This document shows, in pieces, positions 9,772 through 20,700 of a stretch of 64,000 bases of DNA. Source of the stretch: Entophlyctis helioformis (Eukaryota; Chytridiomycota; Chytridiomycetes; Chytridiales; Chytriomycetaceae); assembly GCA_025526915.1 (NCBI GenBank), contig JAHLKH010000120.1, forward strand, positions 1 through 64,000, written 5' to 3'. Each line of letters starts with the position of its first letter. Position 1 is the first letter of the stretch. The notes under the pieces were generated by a model. The model did no database searches and had not been told where the DNA came from. It was given only the letters and a program-made list of their open reading frames with translations. The translations under genes were made by a program, and so were the position numbers.

Positions 9772-11765
9772 TCACGCTTCGTTGGCAGCCAACTGAGCAG
9801 CCTTGGTGCGCTCCATTTTGGCTTTGAGCTCGTCAGAGATGGGGTCAAACACCTTGGCCGACTGCGTCCATTCGCGACGAGCGCGCTCGCGCACGGTCGT
9901 GAACGAGTCCCACTCGGGGGTCTTGCCGTGGTCGTACACAACAATAAGCTCGTCCGCACCAGCCACAGGCGCCTCAACGGGATACACGACAGGCAGGCTC
10001 TTGTCGTTGCGGATAACCTTGAACTCGCCTGGGAGACTGTTCTTGCTCGCTTCCGACTTGGGCATCTTCATGACATTGCTGTTGCACACCATCAATTGAG
10101 AATGCCATGCAATCGCAGTATAGAGCAACACAGTGCCAGTGCATCAGACGCACCGCTCAGAGCCATCCATGTACACAATCTTGCAGAGCTTCGTGGCAAA
10201 CGACATGGTGTCCCGGTTGAGTTTCTGCAAGCGAGCGAGCGAGTGAGCGAACGTGTCAGCAATCGGCACTAGGATGAGTGCAGCAGCAGCAGCAGCAGCA
10301 GCCAAGTCCCATAGGCGAGGGTACCTGGAGCAGACCAGCACCCATGCCGTACGCGCAGTTTTGGGCAGCATATCCCGCAGCCTTGACGGCATCTGCAATC
10401 TTTGCAAGTGTCGTGATGTTGATGCCGTCACCCTGAATGACGCCGACGCCACGCAAGACCTGGTTGCAACAGGATCGAGTGAGCATCACGATCATCGACT
10501 CTCTGCCCTGGCGCTTCACGCCAATCTACCTTGTAGCCCTTCTGGTTGACGTCGCTGCCAAAGATGGAATCTGCAGCACTGTAATGTCGGCTTGCAATGA
10601 GCTACCCACTCAAGACAGGTAAGGGCAATCAAGTCATGGAGCATGAGCCGTCTTACCGCAAAGCCTGAAGAACAACCTCGACTGGCTCGCCACTGTCTGG
10701 ACGCAGGACCAGGAAGCCACCCTTTTCCACCTTGATGGCCGCGACGCTGGGCAGCACCTTTTCGAGCGCGGCCGTGTAGTCGTACGAGTCCATGACACAG
10801 GCACATACGCCGCTGCCAAACTGCTCGAGCAGCTGCGTCATGGCCATCTTCTCGTTGCGGTGTGCCGTCATGATCGAGTGCTCGGTGGCAGGGATCGAGA
10901 ATCCAACCGGCTTGCCGCCGTTGAGGTGGTACTGTGCATACCACGCAGCCGTGAGCGTGTCCGTGCCTTCAAAGTTGATGAGATGGGCTGTGCCACCAAT
11001 GATGGACTGCTCAACGCTGGTGCACCCGCGGAATCCAAAGTCGTGGAGGCGGCTGTCGAGCGACCACATTCCAAAGTCGTCGACCGTGTCGTGGTATGCC
11101 CGCTCAATGACATCGCGGCAGCGACGCGACAGCGTGGCCACCGTTGTTGGGTACCAGACCATGGTCAGCAGCGTCTCGAGGTAGGTGACCAGCCGAGCGT
11201 ACTCTTTCTCGGCCGTGATCTGGTACACGGGCACATGGGGATACACGACCGAGCCCTCACGCAGTGCAGCGATCTTGACGGGGAAGTAGCCGTCGTTTTC
11301 GTGCACAAACTTGAGGAACAGCTCCTTTGGGAATGGAAACGGCGAGGCGGCTGCGTTGTGGGTCGAGAAGAACGCAGCGGCTCTCTCAACGTCGTCGACG
11401 GTGTACCGCACAGCGACGTAGTTTTCGATGATGTAGCGGATGCCGCAGAACAGAATGCGAGTGTCTGTCTTGTCGCGATCGTAGCCAGAGCGGAACTCGC
11501 CGTATGCGACCATCTGCCGTGTCAAGCGTGGCCAGCGTCGAGCAAGCACAAGGTGTGTCAGTCGAGTCGAGTCACGACAGAGCCACAGCGCACTGGCCAG
11601 GCTGCAGCTGCAACGCAGCACAGCAGCAGCGGCAGAGGGAACAGGAGGCAGCAAGCGCAGCAGCGCATGCATACAGGGTACCTTGAGTGCCTCTGGATAG
11701 AGAAACGTGTGCGTGGTCTTGTAGCTGTCCGTCAACAGCGGCAGCGGCACGTTGAACGGCGGCAT
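9772..11765 (-). CDS. NAMPT: Nicotinamide phosphoribosyltransferase
   Basis: It makes NMN from nicotinamide and PRPP, the first step of one-enzyme nicotinamide salvage to NAD. Six exons run from the ATG at 11763-11765 to the TGA at 9772-9774. Landmarks in order are LLTDSYKTTH, ETLLTMVWYPTTVATLSRR, LHDFGFRGCTS, INFEGTDTLTAAWYA, the catalytic-histidine block IPATEHSIM, VMDSYDYTAA, LRPDSGEPVEVVLQALR with the conserved aspartate, VIQGDGINI and GMGAGLLQ. The later human core (LTRDLLNCSFKCS) aligns with LNRDTMSFATKLC. Length and motif order match the animal and bacterial enzyme (about 490 residues), not the nicotinate enzyme NPT1. The start of PDRG1's downstream end lies 40 bp upstream of this ATG. 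The enzyme is unusual for fungi as generally known. Confidence 0.95.
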
Positions 11766-11803
11766 TTCAGCAGATGGAAAGGCGGATCTGACGGAAAGCC
11801 TGC

Positions 11804-11809
11804 TTTATT
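11804..11809 (-). terminator. AATAAA overlapping the PDRG1 stop codon
   Basis: On the minus strand the last codons read CAA TAA A, so the TAA stop (11805-11807) sits inside an AATAAA hexamer. If used, the 3' UTR would be about 20 nt and would end before the NAMPT start at 11765. Confidence 0.45.
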
Positions 11810-12544
11810 GGCGCCGGGTCGGGTGGTTGACCAGCTCGCCCATCTCGTCCCGCGAGACAGCCTGCAGCTCCAATCCCTTGATGCGGGCACTGTTAGCTCC
11901 ACGCTCGGTCTGCTCCAGCTCGATCGTCTTGTTGCGGATGCGGTCGTGGCACTTGACAATCTCTGCATTGACCTTGGCCAGATCTGGCTCGCAAGTCGAC
12001 CGAGCAGCCGATCGGCAGTCAGTCTCGGCTCACAATCGCTGCGGCCAGGCCATCGGCATGCAGGTCGCTACGCACCATCCTTGAGCATCTGCTGAGCATC
12101 CGCCGTCGGCGTCTTGAGAAACAGGCCGCCAGAATAGAGCCATGCCTTGCTTTCGCCTGCCAATGCTGCACACCAACGACGACCGATCAGTCCCATGCCC
12201 TTGAATGCAGACATGCGGCTGCGATCGCCTGCCACTGCTCATTCACAGACACACACCATTCCCTTGCGGAACAGACCGAGCGCCTGCTGCAGCTCTTGCC
12301 GTCTTCTGTCGTACTCGATGCTCTGCACATTCGCAATCGTCAGTCTCGCCAGCCTCGCCGCACTGGATGGCCAACCAGACGCCTTGGGGCATACCAGGTG
12401 CCGCTCACTGAGAATCTCTTCTGCGAGCCTCTCCACCACTGCTTGCTCTGTCCACCGTCAGTCCGCCATGCATGCAAGGGCTGTCAGTCTGCTGTGGGCT
12501 TGGTGGTTTGTCCGAGTGCAGAACCCACTAGCCACAACGTCCAT
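11805..12544 (-). CDS. PDRG1: PDRG1-like prefoldin-family protein
   Basis: PDRG1 is a beta-prefoldin-like subunit of the R2TP/prefoldin-like (URI) chaperone complex. Five small minus-strand exons give about 130 residues, the family size: a short first exon (MDVVA), then VVERLAEEILSERHL, then SIEYDRRRQELQQALGLFRKG, then AWLYSGGLFLKTPTADAQQM and finally LAKVNAEIVKCHDRIRNKT with a C-terminal helix (IKGLELQAVSRDEMGELVNH). Human PDRG1 shows LAEEVLADKR, then MFIKMPHPETKEMI, then an EIEKLRKQ helix in the same order. The coiled-coil helices flank a two-strand hairpin as in prefoldins. The first exon is the least sure: it needs a donor at GTGGGT and joins in phase 1. It is divergent from SF3B6. Confidence 0.78.
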
Positions 12545-12714
12545 CGTTGCTGTTGCGCCTGCACACCATGCCATTCTCAAGAGTCAGTATGCAGCATCGG
12601 CGGCCAGTCGACGATGCACATCTGCGAGCATGCAACCTTTGTATAGTGACTCGTTTGGTCGATCGGAAGGATCACTGATCCAAACAGTTGATGTGGAAAT
12701 GGTTGGATAGACAA

Positions 12715-12752
12715 AGTATCACGTGACTTTAGGCATCCAGTCACGTGATACT
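12715..12752. promoter_or_regulatory. Inverted repeat holding two CACGTG E-boxes
   Basis: A perfect 14-bp inverted repeat (arms 12715-12728 and 12739-12752, AGTATCACGTGACT and its reverse complement) with a 10-bp spacer. Each arm carries a TCACGTGA core, the binding site type of bHLH factors such as Cbf1, Pho4 or USF. It sits between the divergent starts of PDRG1 (12544) and SF3B6 (12897), so it may serve both genes. No other sequence of note was seen in this 352-bp interval. Confidence 0.7.
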
Positions 12753-12896
12753 AGTTCCACTGTGATTTCCAACATTGATTATTCGGGTCGGTGAGCTTCC
12801 TCAACAGTCACATACCTGTAGGTGGCATGCTCTCAGATGTGTGTCGCCCGTGCTGGCTGCTGACTCTGAGTGCTGGCATGATACGCAGGCACAGCG

Positions 12897-13611
12897 ATGG
12901 CATTCTCTGCAAAGGCCAAGGCTGGCGGTAAGTGGCTGCAGTCATCCAGCTGCACACGGACTGCACAGGACTGGACTGGACTGGACACTGCAGTCTCTGG
13001 CTTCCTGCCAGCCGCACTAGCAGTGTCGCCGTGCATGCCTGCACACACTCTGCACCCCTGGCTCCAGCATGACTGACGCAACAGCAAACGCCTGCGCCGT
13101 GAAACGACGACAGTCCGCCTGGCACCCGAAGTCAACCGTGTGCTGTTTGTGCGCAACCTGCCCTTCAAGATCACATCCGATGAGATGTACGACCTCTTTG
13201 GCAAGTGAGTGGTGGGGAGGCTTGCTTGCTGCTGTCTGCATGGTGGCTGCCCTCACGACTGCTCTCGTAGCTCACAACGCTGGCGCTAGATACGGCTCGA
13301 TCCGGCAAATACGAATGGGCAATGCGACCGACACAAAGGGAACAGCATACGTTGGTGAGCAGATCTGCATGCTCGCAGACGGACTGGATGCAGCGGTGCA
13401 GCGACGCTGACTTGGCCGTGCATGCCGTGTCCTAGTCTTTGATGACATCTTTGACGCCAAGGCGGCCTGCGATCACCTCAGCGGCTTCAACTTGCAAGGC
13501 AGATACCTCGTGGTGCTCTACTACTCGACGATGAAGACGCAAAAGAAGAAGGATCTGGACCAGAAAGAGGCAGAGATCACCAACATGAAGCGCAAGTATG
13601 GAGTGGAATGA
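12897..13611 (+). CDS. SF3B6: Splicing factor 3B subunit 6 (p14)
   Basis: The SF3b subunit that sits near the branch-point adenosine in the U2 snRNP. Four exons, 12897-12927, 13114-13204, 13290-13354 and 13436-13611, join in frame and give 120 residues (human 125). A single RRM is visible: RNP2 is VLFVRNLPF, followed by [23 protein letters not shown]1 is degenerate (GTAYVVF), as in all p14 proteins, and is followed by [17 protein letters not shown] and RYLVVLYYS. The C-terminal tail is a charged helix ending KRKYGVE. The start is the ATG that leaves the short lysine-rich N terminus typical of the family. It is convergent with HEM25, with 83 bp between stop codons. Confidence 0.95.
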
Positions 13612-13694
13612 GTGCACAGTGGAATGAAATGCCTGCGTGGCGCAACGGACACGCATTTGGATGGATGAATGGATGAATGTGTCTTTAGTTGCGT

Positions 13695-15103
13695 CTAGGT
13701 GGAAGCCGAGCGGGCCGAAAGACGAGACAGCCGCACGACTTCTTCGTAGACGGTCCAAGAAATGGCCGAGCTTAGAGATTTGCGCAACAGGCGTGGAAGG
13801 ATGCCTGAAAAGAAGCCGCGAGCGCCTTCGCGTTTCGCAATGGTCACGAAGCTGCCTATCAAGCCGCTATACTCGCTGGGCTTGAGCTGCATGCGCGTCT
13901 TGACCATGTCAAACGGCTGTGTGGCAAGGGTGGCCGAGAAGCCACCAAAGATGCCTGCTGCCATGGTGATCACCGGCGTTGGTGCGCTTGTCACCTCTGC
14001 AAGGGGGGCCGTGTTAATCCGTTGGACGCTGCATCGCATACTGTCGCATACTGTCGCATACGGTCGCATACCTCCAAGCAGGGTCTTGAAGTTTTCGTAA
14101 AACACAACATAGATGCCTGCATAGGGAGCGTCGCGCAGCGCAGTGGCACCAAACCCGCGAAAGAAGCCTGGGATGCCTTCCGTTCGCATAATGGACTTGG
14201 CCGAGTCAAGGATGGACGTGTACTGATACAGGTTGCTCTGTCGCCCGAGTGCATGCGGGTCTGGCGTGAGTGGCACGGCCATGGGCATGCAGATCAGGGC
14301 ATGCTGCATGGAGTCCAAAGCGGCGATGCTACCTCGTATCGTGTCTTGATCACCGTGATGGGCATGACCGACAACCCGACCGACTGCAGCCACGGATCCA
14401 TCGGTTCAAGCCAGCAGTCAGCGATGAGCGATCCGTATCGCACCAGGGCTGCAGGGCAAGGAACGCACCACGCGAGCCACGGCACCTGACACGAGGTTGA
14501 GGGCATTCTTGCTCGCGGCTGATGGCTCGGCCGATCCGCTCGACAGCCGGCCAAGCCGTGTCCGCAGCTCGTTCAGTGTGACAAAGTACAGGGCGCTGCC
14601 AGGCACGTTGCGCAGGATCGTTGGAACGGTGCCTCGCCAGAACCCGGCGATGCCTTCTTGCCGGGAAATGTCTTGGATGGTGGTCCAGGTGGTGAGCTTG
14701 GCGAGACTGCTCACCGGCGCCTGCATGGCTGCGGCGAGCGAGATGCGTGCGTGTATGCTCTGTTGCAGACGCTGGAGAGGTGCATGGCAAACAGAGGTTC
14801 GGCACGGGAAAAGGGGTCTGAGCACTACGTCCACCCGTCTGCCTCTCTGTCTGCTCGGCCACCATCCCAGCACGCAGCAAGCCCAGCGACGGCACGCTGA
14901 ATCTTACACACCGTCTTGATCTACCCCATGGCGCATGCGGTTAGCGTGGGCGGGCTGCAGCGGGCGCGGGGTGCGGCATGGTCTCGGACTGAGTGCATGG
15001 GACGCACCAGGTCGAGTGGCTGCAGCAGGATGCACGCCAGCAGTCCAGACAGGCCCCCGGCAACAAGATGCAGGCCGGGATCAGTCGACTTTTTGGAACC
15101 CAT
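13695..15103 (-). CDS. HEM25: Mitochondrial glycine carrier (HEM25 / SLC25A38)
   Basis: Inner-membrane carrier that brings glycine into mitochondria for the first step of haem synthesis. The first exon (ATG 15101-15103) encodes LHLVAGGLSGLLACILLQP ending at the first carrier motif, split by an intron. Later exons carry GFWRGTVPTILRNVPGSALY, the second motif MPITVIKTRYE, the hallmark FFRGFGATALRDAPYAGIYV, the third motif PFDMVKTRMQL and GILPRLLRKSLSSAISWTVY. The FRGFGAT-RDAPYAG block is specific to the Hem25/SLC25A38 group. The intron before the last exon has a tandem 'tcgcatac' run near 14034-14070. A CACGTG box lies 103 bp upstream of the start. Confidence 0.93.
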
Positions 15104-15205
15104 CAACGTGGTTGTGGTGGTGGTGGGGAATATCGATCGAAAAGCAAAGAATTGGTGTGCTGATTTCAATGGATAAATGCGTATTTTTGTAACAGATTCG
15201 CTATT

Positions 15206-15211
15206 CACGTG
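15206..15211. promoter_or_regulatory. CACGTG E-box in the HEM25 upstream gap
   Basis: It lies in the 110-bp gap between the HEM25 start (15103) and the stop codon of the PRXL2-like gene (15214), touching the end of the latter. Its strand-neutral sequence and position suit a HEM25 promoter element. The rest of the gap shows nothing further. Confidence 0.35.
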
Positions 15212-15213
15212 CT

Positions 15214-15998
15214 TCACATTTCACAGACGTCCTCCTCCGGAGAAAGGGGCTTGCGCAGCTTGGTGAGGTCAAAGCCCTCCTTCTCAATGGCCGCCTTGAC
15301 ATCGGCAGGCGCGAGGTTCTTGCAGGCCTCGAGAACCTCGAGGATCGGAGCGTGATCGCCCCACGAGCTCTCGGGGTGCATGTACGAAATGGCGCCGTCA
15401 GGCTTGGCGACCAGGAGTCCGCCGAGGATGCTGGACAGACGATCGTCAGTCAGGGGGGTCTGGCGCATGCAATGCCGAGCGTATAGGTCGCGACTTACAA
15501 GCCCTCGCCCTCAAGGTTGCCCTCGTAGCCGTCCGTCTTGGCGCGGCTGACCGACGACCAGAACGAGGGCAGGAGAGCGTTGGCCACCGTGGCAGACTTG
15601 ATCGTGCCGTTGCCAACGACTCTGTAGAACGCCTTGTCCTGGTCGAGGTAGATGGGCAGATTCTTCCAGTACTTGGCGCGGAATTCCTCCGTTCCCAGCG
15701 CCTCCTTGACGACGGCGACCAGCTGGATGCCGCAGCGCTGTTGATGTGAAACACCGAGTCAGCACAAGCGTCTGTCGGTCGTGGGCACGCTCAAGCAGCG
15801 AGCATGCCGCACCTCGATGGTCTCACGGAAGGCAAGCAGCTCGCCGGCCTCGTGGCGGCAGAGCACACAGCCCGGACGGCGCACAACAAGCAGCAGGATG
15901 GGCTTGCCGGCAGCGTACAGCTCCGTGGCGGGGAACTTGGCGCCAGTGTCGAGGTTGGTGAGCGTGATGTCGCTGAAGGATGCGGTGGTGGCAGGCAT
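15214..15998 (-). CDS. Peroxiredoxin-like 2 family thioredoxin-fold protein (copy 1)
   Basis: A PRXL2/FAM213-type protein of the AhpC/TSA superfamily, thought to act as a cytosolic redox protein. Three exons start at the ATG at 15996-15998. Visible features are a leading strand ITLTNLDTGAKF, the redox motif in VVRRPGCVLCRHEAGEL (CxxC), VAVVKEALGTEEFR, KNLPIYLDQDKAFYRVVG, GNLEGEGFILGGLLV (joined across a splice) and HAPILEVLEACK. The last three blocks match animal PRXL2A (FLDEKKKFY, GNLEGEGFILGG, LLSVLEAAK). Unlike human PRXL2A there is no N-terminal membrane helix. A related gene lies directly upstream on the same strand (16153-17532), so the pair is probably a tandem duplication. Confidence 0.85.
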
Positions 15999-16152
15999 TG
16001 CTGCACGGTTGGCGCACACAGAGGTCAGCCAGTGCTCGCAGGGATCCGCAGCTGTCTGCTTACTGTTGGTTGTTGTTGGCTGAAGACTGCAGGGGCACCA
16101 CCACCGTTATATACACGAGCGGATAATCCAATGGTTCATTCGCGGGTCATTG

Positions 16153-17532
16153 TCAGTCACCCAATGCGGACTTGGTTGCCGCCGATCTGCAAAATACTGG
16201 CTCCGCAGTAGCCGCATTCGTCGCCACAGCAGCGCATGCATCCAGCACCTCTGTGCGGCCGTTGAGTGTCCGCCACCGAGCAGGGTCAGTCACATGGTTC
16301 TCCAGAATGCGTTAGTCTCCACGCAGTGCCGTGAGCGTGCGCACCTTCCACTGCCGGGTGCTCGCCCGGCTTCTCCTCGCTGTACTTGTACACGACCTCT
16401 CCCAGATGGCTCACCACCACAAGACCGCCAAGGATGCTGCGCCACGTTCAAGTTTACGATCATGCCGTGTCAGCAACAATGCACCGATCCACTGCGCGGC
16501 ACAGCTGGCACGCCCCACTCACTATCCCTCGCCCTCAAAGTTCCCCTTGTAGCCGTTCCGAGACGCTTTCCGCACGTTGCTCCAGAACTGCGGACTGACC
16601 ATCACTGTCGACGGGAGATGCCCGCCAGTCAGGCCAGGCGGTTAGGCCAGGCGGTTGTGACAGATCCCAAGGCATGCTACGTACAGTCAAACGTGCTGCA
16701 CATGTGCAATTCGCCATCACTGTCCAGATCAGATCGCAGACCGGGCTGTTAGCAAGTCTTCAGGATGACGGCCACAGCACGATCCGATCCGAGTGTGCAG
16801 CCAGCAGCGGCTCTGATGCGCTTGCACCAGCCAAGCGTGCGTGGGTATGATGTGGCTCTGATCCAGTGATGAAGCAAGCCAAAGCTTCACGGATGTTGAA
16901 GGAGCAGGGGCGGTCTGTGCACGCAATAATTGATGCTGCTACTGCTACTGCTGCGGGCGGACGAGTCGGCCGAGAGGCGGCCGACAGACGGCTGATAGGC
17001 AGAACACATACAGCTGTACACACACACACACACACAAGAGCAGTGAGCACACGTACCCAATGAACTTGTACAGCCCGTGCTCGGTATCAATGTAAATGTC
17101 CTCCTTCCAGTAGTGAGTGGCAAACTCCTCGATGCCAATGTCCTCCTTGACGACAGCCACCAGACGCACGCCAAACGACTGCCGACCGCAACGTCAGCAC
17201 GGCATGCACGGCGAGGGCCAGCAATGCGCATGGCACAGACGTACGTTGATGGTCTCCTTGTACGACGAGAGGATGCTGGCCCACTCGCGGCACATCAGGC
17301 AGCCGGGCCGCCGCAAGACCAGAAAGAGGACTGGGCCGCTGCTGTACAGGTCCGAGATGGGCACCACGACTCGCTGGCCCTGCTGCTGCTGCTGCTGCTG
17401 CTGCGTGTGCTGCTGCTGCTGCTGCGACGAGGCAAGCGTGGCTGCCGTGGCCGGCGCAAGCAGAATGCCGGGCGGCAGCACGGGCAGCTTCGACTTGGTG
17501 AACAGCAGCTGCGACGGCGGCAGGTGGGCCAT
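16153..17532 (-). CDS. Peroxiredoxin-like 2 family protein (copy 2, poly-Q insert)
   Basis: A paralogue of the gene at 15214-15998. Exons encode an N-terminal MAHLPPSQLLFTKSKLPVLP segment with a glutamine run (about 17389-17430), the redox motif LRRPGCLMCREWA, VAVVKEDIGIEEF, the IYIDTEHGLYKFIG block, then FWSNVRKASRNGYKGNFEGE, ILGGLVVVSHLGEVVYKYSE and a short C terminus ending TKSALGD. One intron of about 450 nt (roughly 16603-17057) with a CA repeat interrupts it where copy 1 has none. The start at 17530-17532 is the first ATG close to the domain; an upstream in-frame extension is open but lacks similarity. The C-terminal alanine-rich exon is not shared with copy 1. Confidence 0.78.
17389..17430. 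repeat. CTG/CAG repeat encoding poly-glutamine
   Basis: Two CTG runs split by CGTGTG give a Q-rich insert in the second PRXL2-like gene, between the N-terminal segment and the thioredoxin fold. Confidence 0.85.
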
Positions 17533-17753
17533 GTGCGGGTCTTGGTCTTGGAGGGGCAAGCGTCGAGGGCAGGTAGCCGTCAGCGGGCGTGTGCTCAGAC
17601 GCAAGCTCTGTGGGCGACCACTACTCACCGCTGCTCAACATGTCGGGCAAAGACCGTGTGACCGATTGGGCAGAACTCAAAACCCCAACTTTTTGACACG
17701 TTTCATTTCCAGGTCGCTGGGAAGCGCCGAACAGGACACGAGCACAGGCAGCG

Positions 17754-20700
17754 CTACAGCAGGAGAAGCACCTCCTGCTCAGCCTGCCGCAGCTTGCTCT
17801 CGCTCTGGCCCGTGCGCTTGAGCGCGCCTTGCACGGCGGCCTTGACGTCCAGCAGCCCGGCCGCCTCGCGCACCGCTGCGCTGCGCCGGCTGCTGATCGA
17901 CAGAAGCGTGCCGAGGGCCACCAGCTCGCGGATCAGCGCCTCGCCGTCCGTCTCGGTCTGCAGCATCTCCGACACGGTCTCGAGCAGATCGACTGCAAAG
18001 GCGTCGTCCAGAGTCGCGCCTGGCTGCTGGCCAACCAGCACAATCAGGCTGTGCAGCATCCACGCATTGCTCTTGTTAGCATCGCATCGCGCCAGACCAC
18101 AGCGAGCAGAAGCAGCAGCAGCAGCAGTCCGCGACCAACTTACTTGAGGTAGAGACTGGCAATGGCCAGACGCACGTTCTTGTTGCCAGCAAGCAGCGGA
18201 ATGAGATGGCGCGTCTTGCTCACAAGATCCTCGCGGCGGGCATACAGCACTGGCAGCACATCGGGCTGCGCAAACAGGTTCGTGAGCGTGCGCACAGCCA
18301 GCATCGCATTCGTCTCTTGCGCCTTGCTCAGCGTTGCGCTGGGCTCGACGGGCAGACCAGCAGCTCGCAGGATGCTGCCAATAAAGTCAGAGTCGGCCTG
18401 CGTCGGGAACTTGGTGTACAGCACCGTGACGCGCATCAGATCAATGCCTGCGGGTTCCCACCACGCGCATCCAAACAGCGAGTCAGTGCCAGTCCATCGC
18501 CACTCTCCATCTCTTCCGCATTTACCAGGGAATCGGTACTGCTCGGGCCAGTCCAGGGCAATCTGGCTCAGCAGCTTGAACTCGGCTGCCCCAAAGCCTC
18601 CCAGCTTGCCGCTCTCAATGTTCTGGATGAGCTTCTCGAGATGACGCTCCTGATCCGCATTGATCGAAAGCTCGCTGTAGTCCATCGACTTTTCCATCTC
18701 GCCGTTCAGCTGCAGGATCTTGGTCAGCACGGCCTTGAAGTTGATGGTCTTGAAGAACGAGTAGCCTTGCTGTTGGGCCGTGAGTAATGTCCATCAGTCA
18801 GCCACGGTGCTCTCTGGTAGCATGCACAGGGCAAGTCATCGCCGCACCATGGGAATCATCTTGCCAGATGGCGTCGGCTTGGCAGCCGGAGCAGGCTGTG
18901 GCGCTGGGGCAGAGTAAGGAGCCGCAGATCCACTTGGCCCTCCCGGAACATATCGCGAGCCACCTATCGCCAATCCAACGACCGTCAGATACCTCTCCAC
19001 ACCAAGCAGGCGACGTCCAGCCAAGCAGCGACATACCAGTGAACGGATCCACATACTGAGACGGCGCCTCTGCACCAATCGTCACACTGGCCGTGTTCTG
19101 TGTGATAAAGTTTGCAATCTGGTCAAGAAAGTCTTGCCCAATCTCGTTGCGGTCGATAAACTCCTGCGCAGCCTGGTACGGGTTGGCTGGCAAGCGATCA
19201 CGTTCGTATCCAGATGCACGCATGGTGGCGTGTCAGCGGCAGCGACCAGCGAGAAACGGACGCAATGCATATGCCAGACTTACTGCCATTGTTGTACGGC
19301 AGCTTGAGGGGTGGAGCTCCTTCGTAAACGTCCACATCAAACACAAAGTCGTACTCTTTGCCCTGGTACACCTGCTTACGCGAGTTGCCGACGGCATCCA
19401 CAACCTCGCCGATCTTGATCCACTGAGCCTGCGACGCACTCCACTGATGGGCTTCGACTGCGTTGCCGACACGCACCATCTTGACCTGGCCATCTTTCGT
19501 TCCCATAACGTTGAGCGCCTCAAGGCCCGGCAGCTTGTTCTTGTCAACATCGCCAACTTGGTTTCTAGTATCGAGCACGGTCAGCCGTGCGAAAACTCGT
19601 CCGATCGGTGACATGGCGAAGAAAGGACAGCTTACGATGGGATGGAGGATGAGGCAATGGCTGGTCGTATGCCTGGACCATGGAAGCATCTGCGCGACGC
19701 TCAGCGGCCCGCGAAAAGACGCGCACAAAGCCATCACTGCCGCCGGCAACAATGTCGCCGTTGGGGATGCTGGCAACACACCACACGGACACGCACGGCT
19801 GCGTGAGTGTCTGGAGAAGGCCGCTCTCTGGACAATGCAATGGTTTAGCATGCCAAGAAACCAGAACGCGAGACCAAGACCACCCAGCCGTCTCACCATT
19901 CCACACTCGCACAGTGCGATCTTCTCCGCTCGAAACGACTTCGCCAGTCGACAGGCGGGCAAGGCTGTACACAAACGACGTGTGGCCGTGGTATTCGGCG
20001 ATCGTCTCGCCAGACAGGTTCCAGACACGGATGGACCTGTGTTGCGCATGCAGATTCATCAGTATGCTGCTCTTGCCGAGCTTGGCACACGACGGCCCGT
20101 CCAGCCAAGAGGGAGCGCGGCCTCACCCATCGTTTGAGCACGAGGCAAAGCCAATGCCCGGAAGAGCAACGAGACTGCGCACAACATCCGTGTGACCCGT
20201 CAGAGTGGCCGTGTTCTTGGATCCATTCCAGAGCTTGATGGTTTTGTCGGCGGACGCTAAAGTCGACACCAAAGCCGCAGATTAGCATTGCGCTGCAGCA
20301 TCGGCTAGGATGGGCTGCACAGCGACGAACCGACCTGTGGCATACAGATCCTGTCCAAGGACCAAGACGCCCCAAACCGCAAAGGCGTGTCCCTTGAGCT
20401 CGTACACCTCCTTGCCGTTGCGCCAGACCTTGGCAGTCCTGTACAGATCTGTTAATGCAACAGCCACACGATGGATATGCTCACGCAGCAGGCATTCACT
20501 TGTCCCACGAGCCCGAGATCACATCGCCATTGTCGCCAACCGCCAGCACGCAGACGTTGTCGGTGTGTCCAGCAAGCGAGAGCACGGCCTCTTCGGTGTT
20601 GTTGGGGTCAAAGGCATACACCATCTTGTCTGAGCCGCCACTGTAGATCAGGCCTGTGCACCGTGTTGGAGTGAGCTTGCACGCCGGTCGCTGGCCGATT

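Noticed and set aside
12761..12830. Possible tRNA or other RNA gene near the E-box inverted repeat
   Set aside because: No cloverleaf, anticodon arm or A/B box pattern can be drawn; the inverted repeat is explained by the E-boxes.
17370..17440. CRISPR-like or transposon-end repeat at the CTG run
   Set aside because: It is an in-frame glutamine-codon run inside a gene, with no spacers, terminal repeats or transposase nearby.
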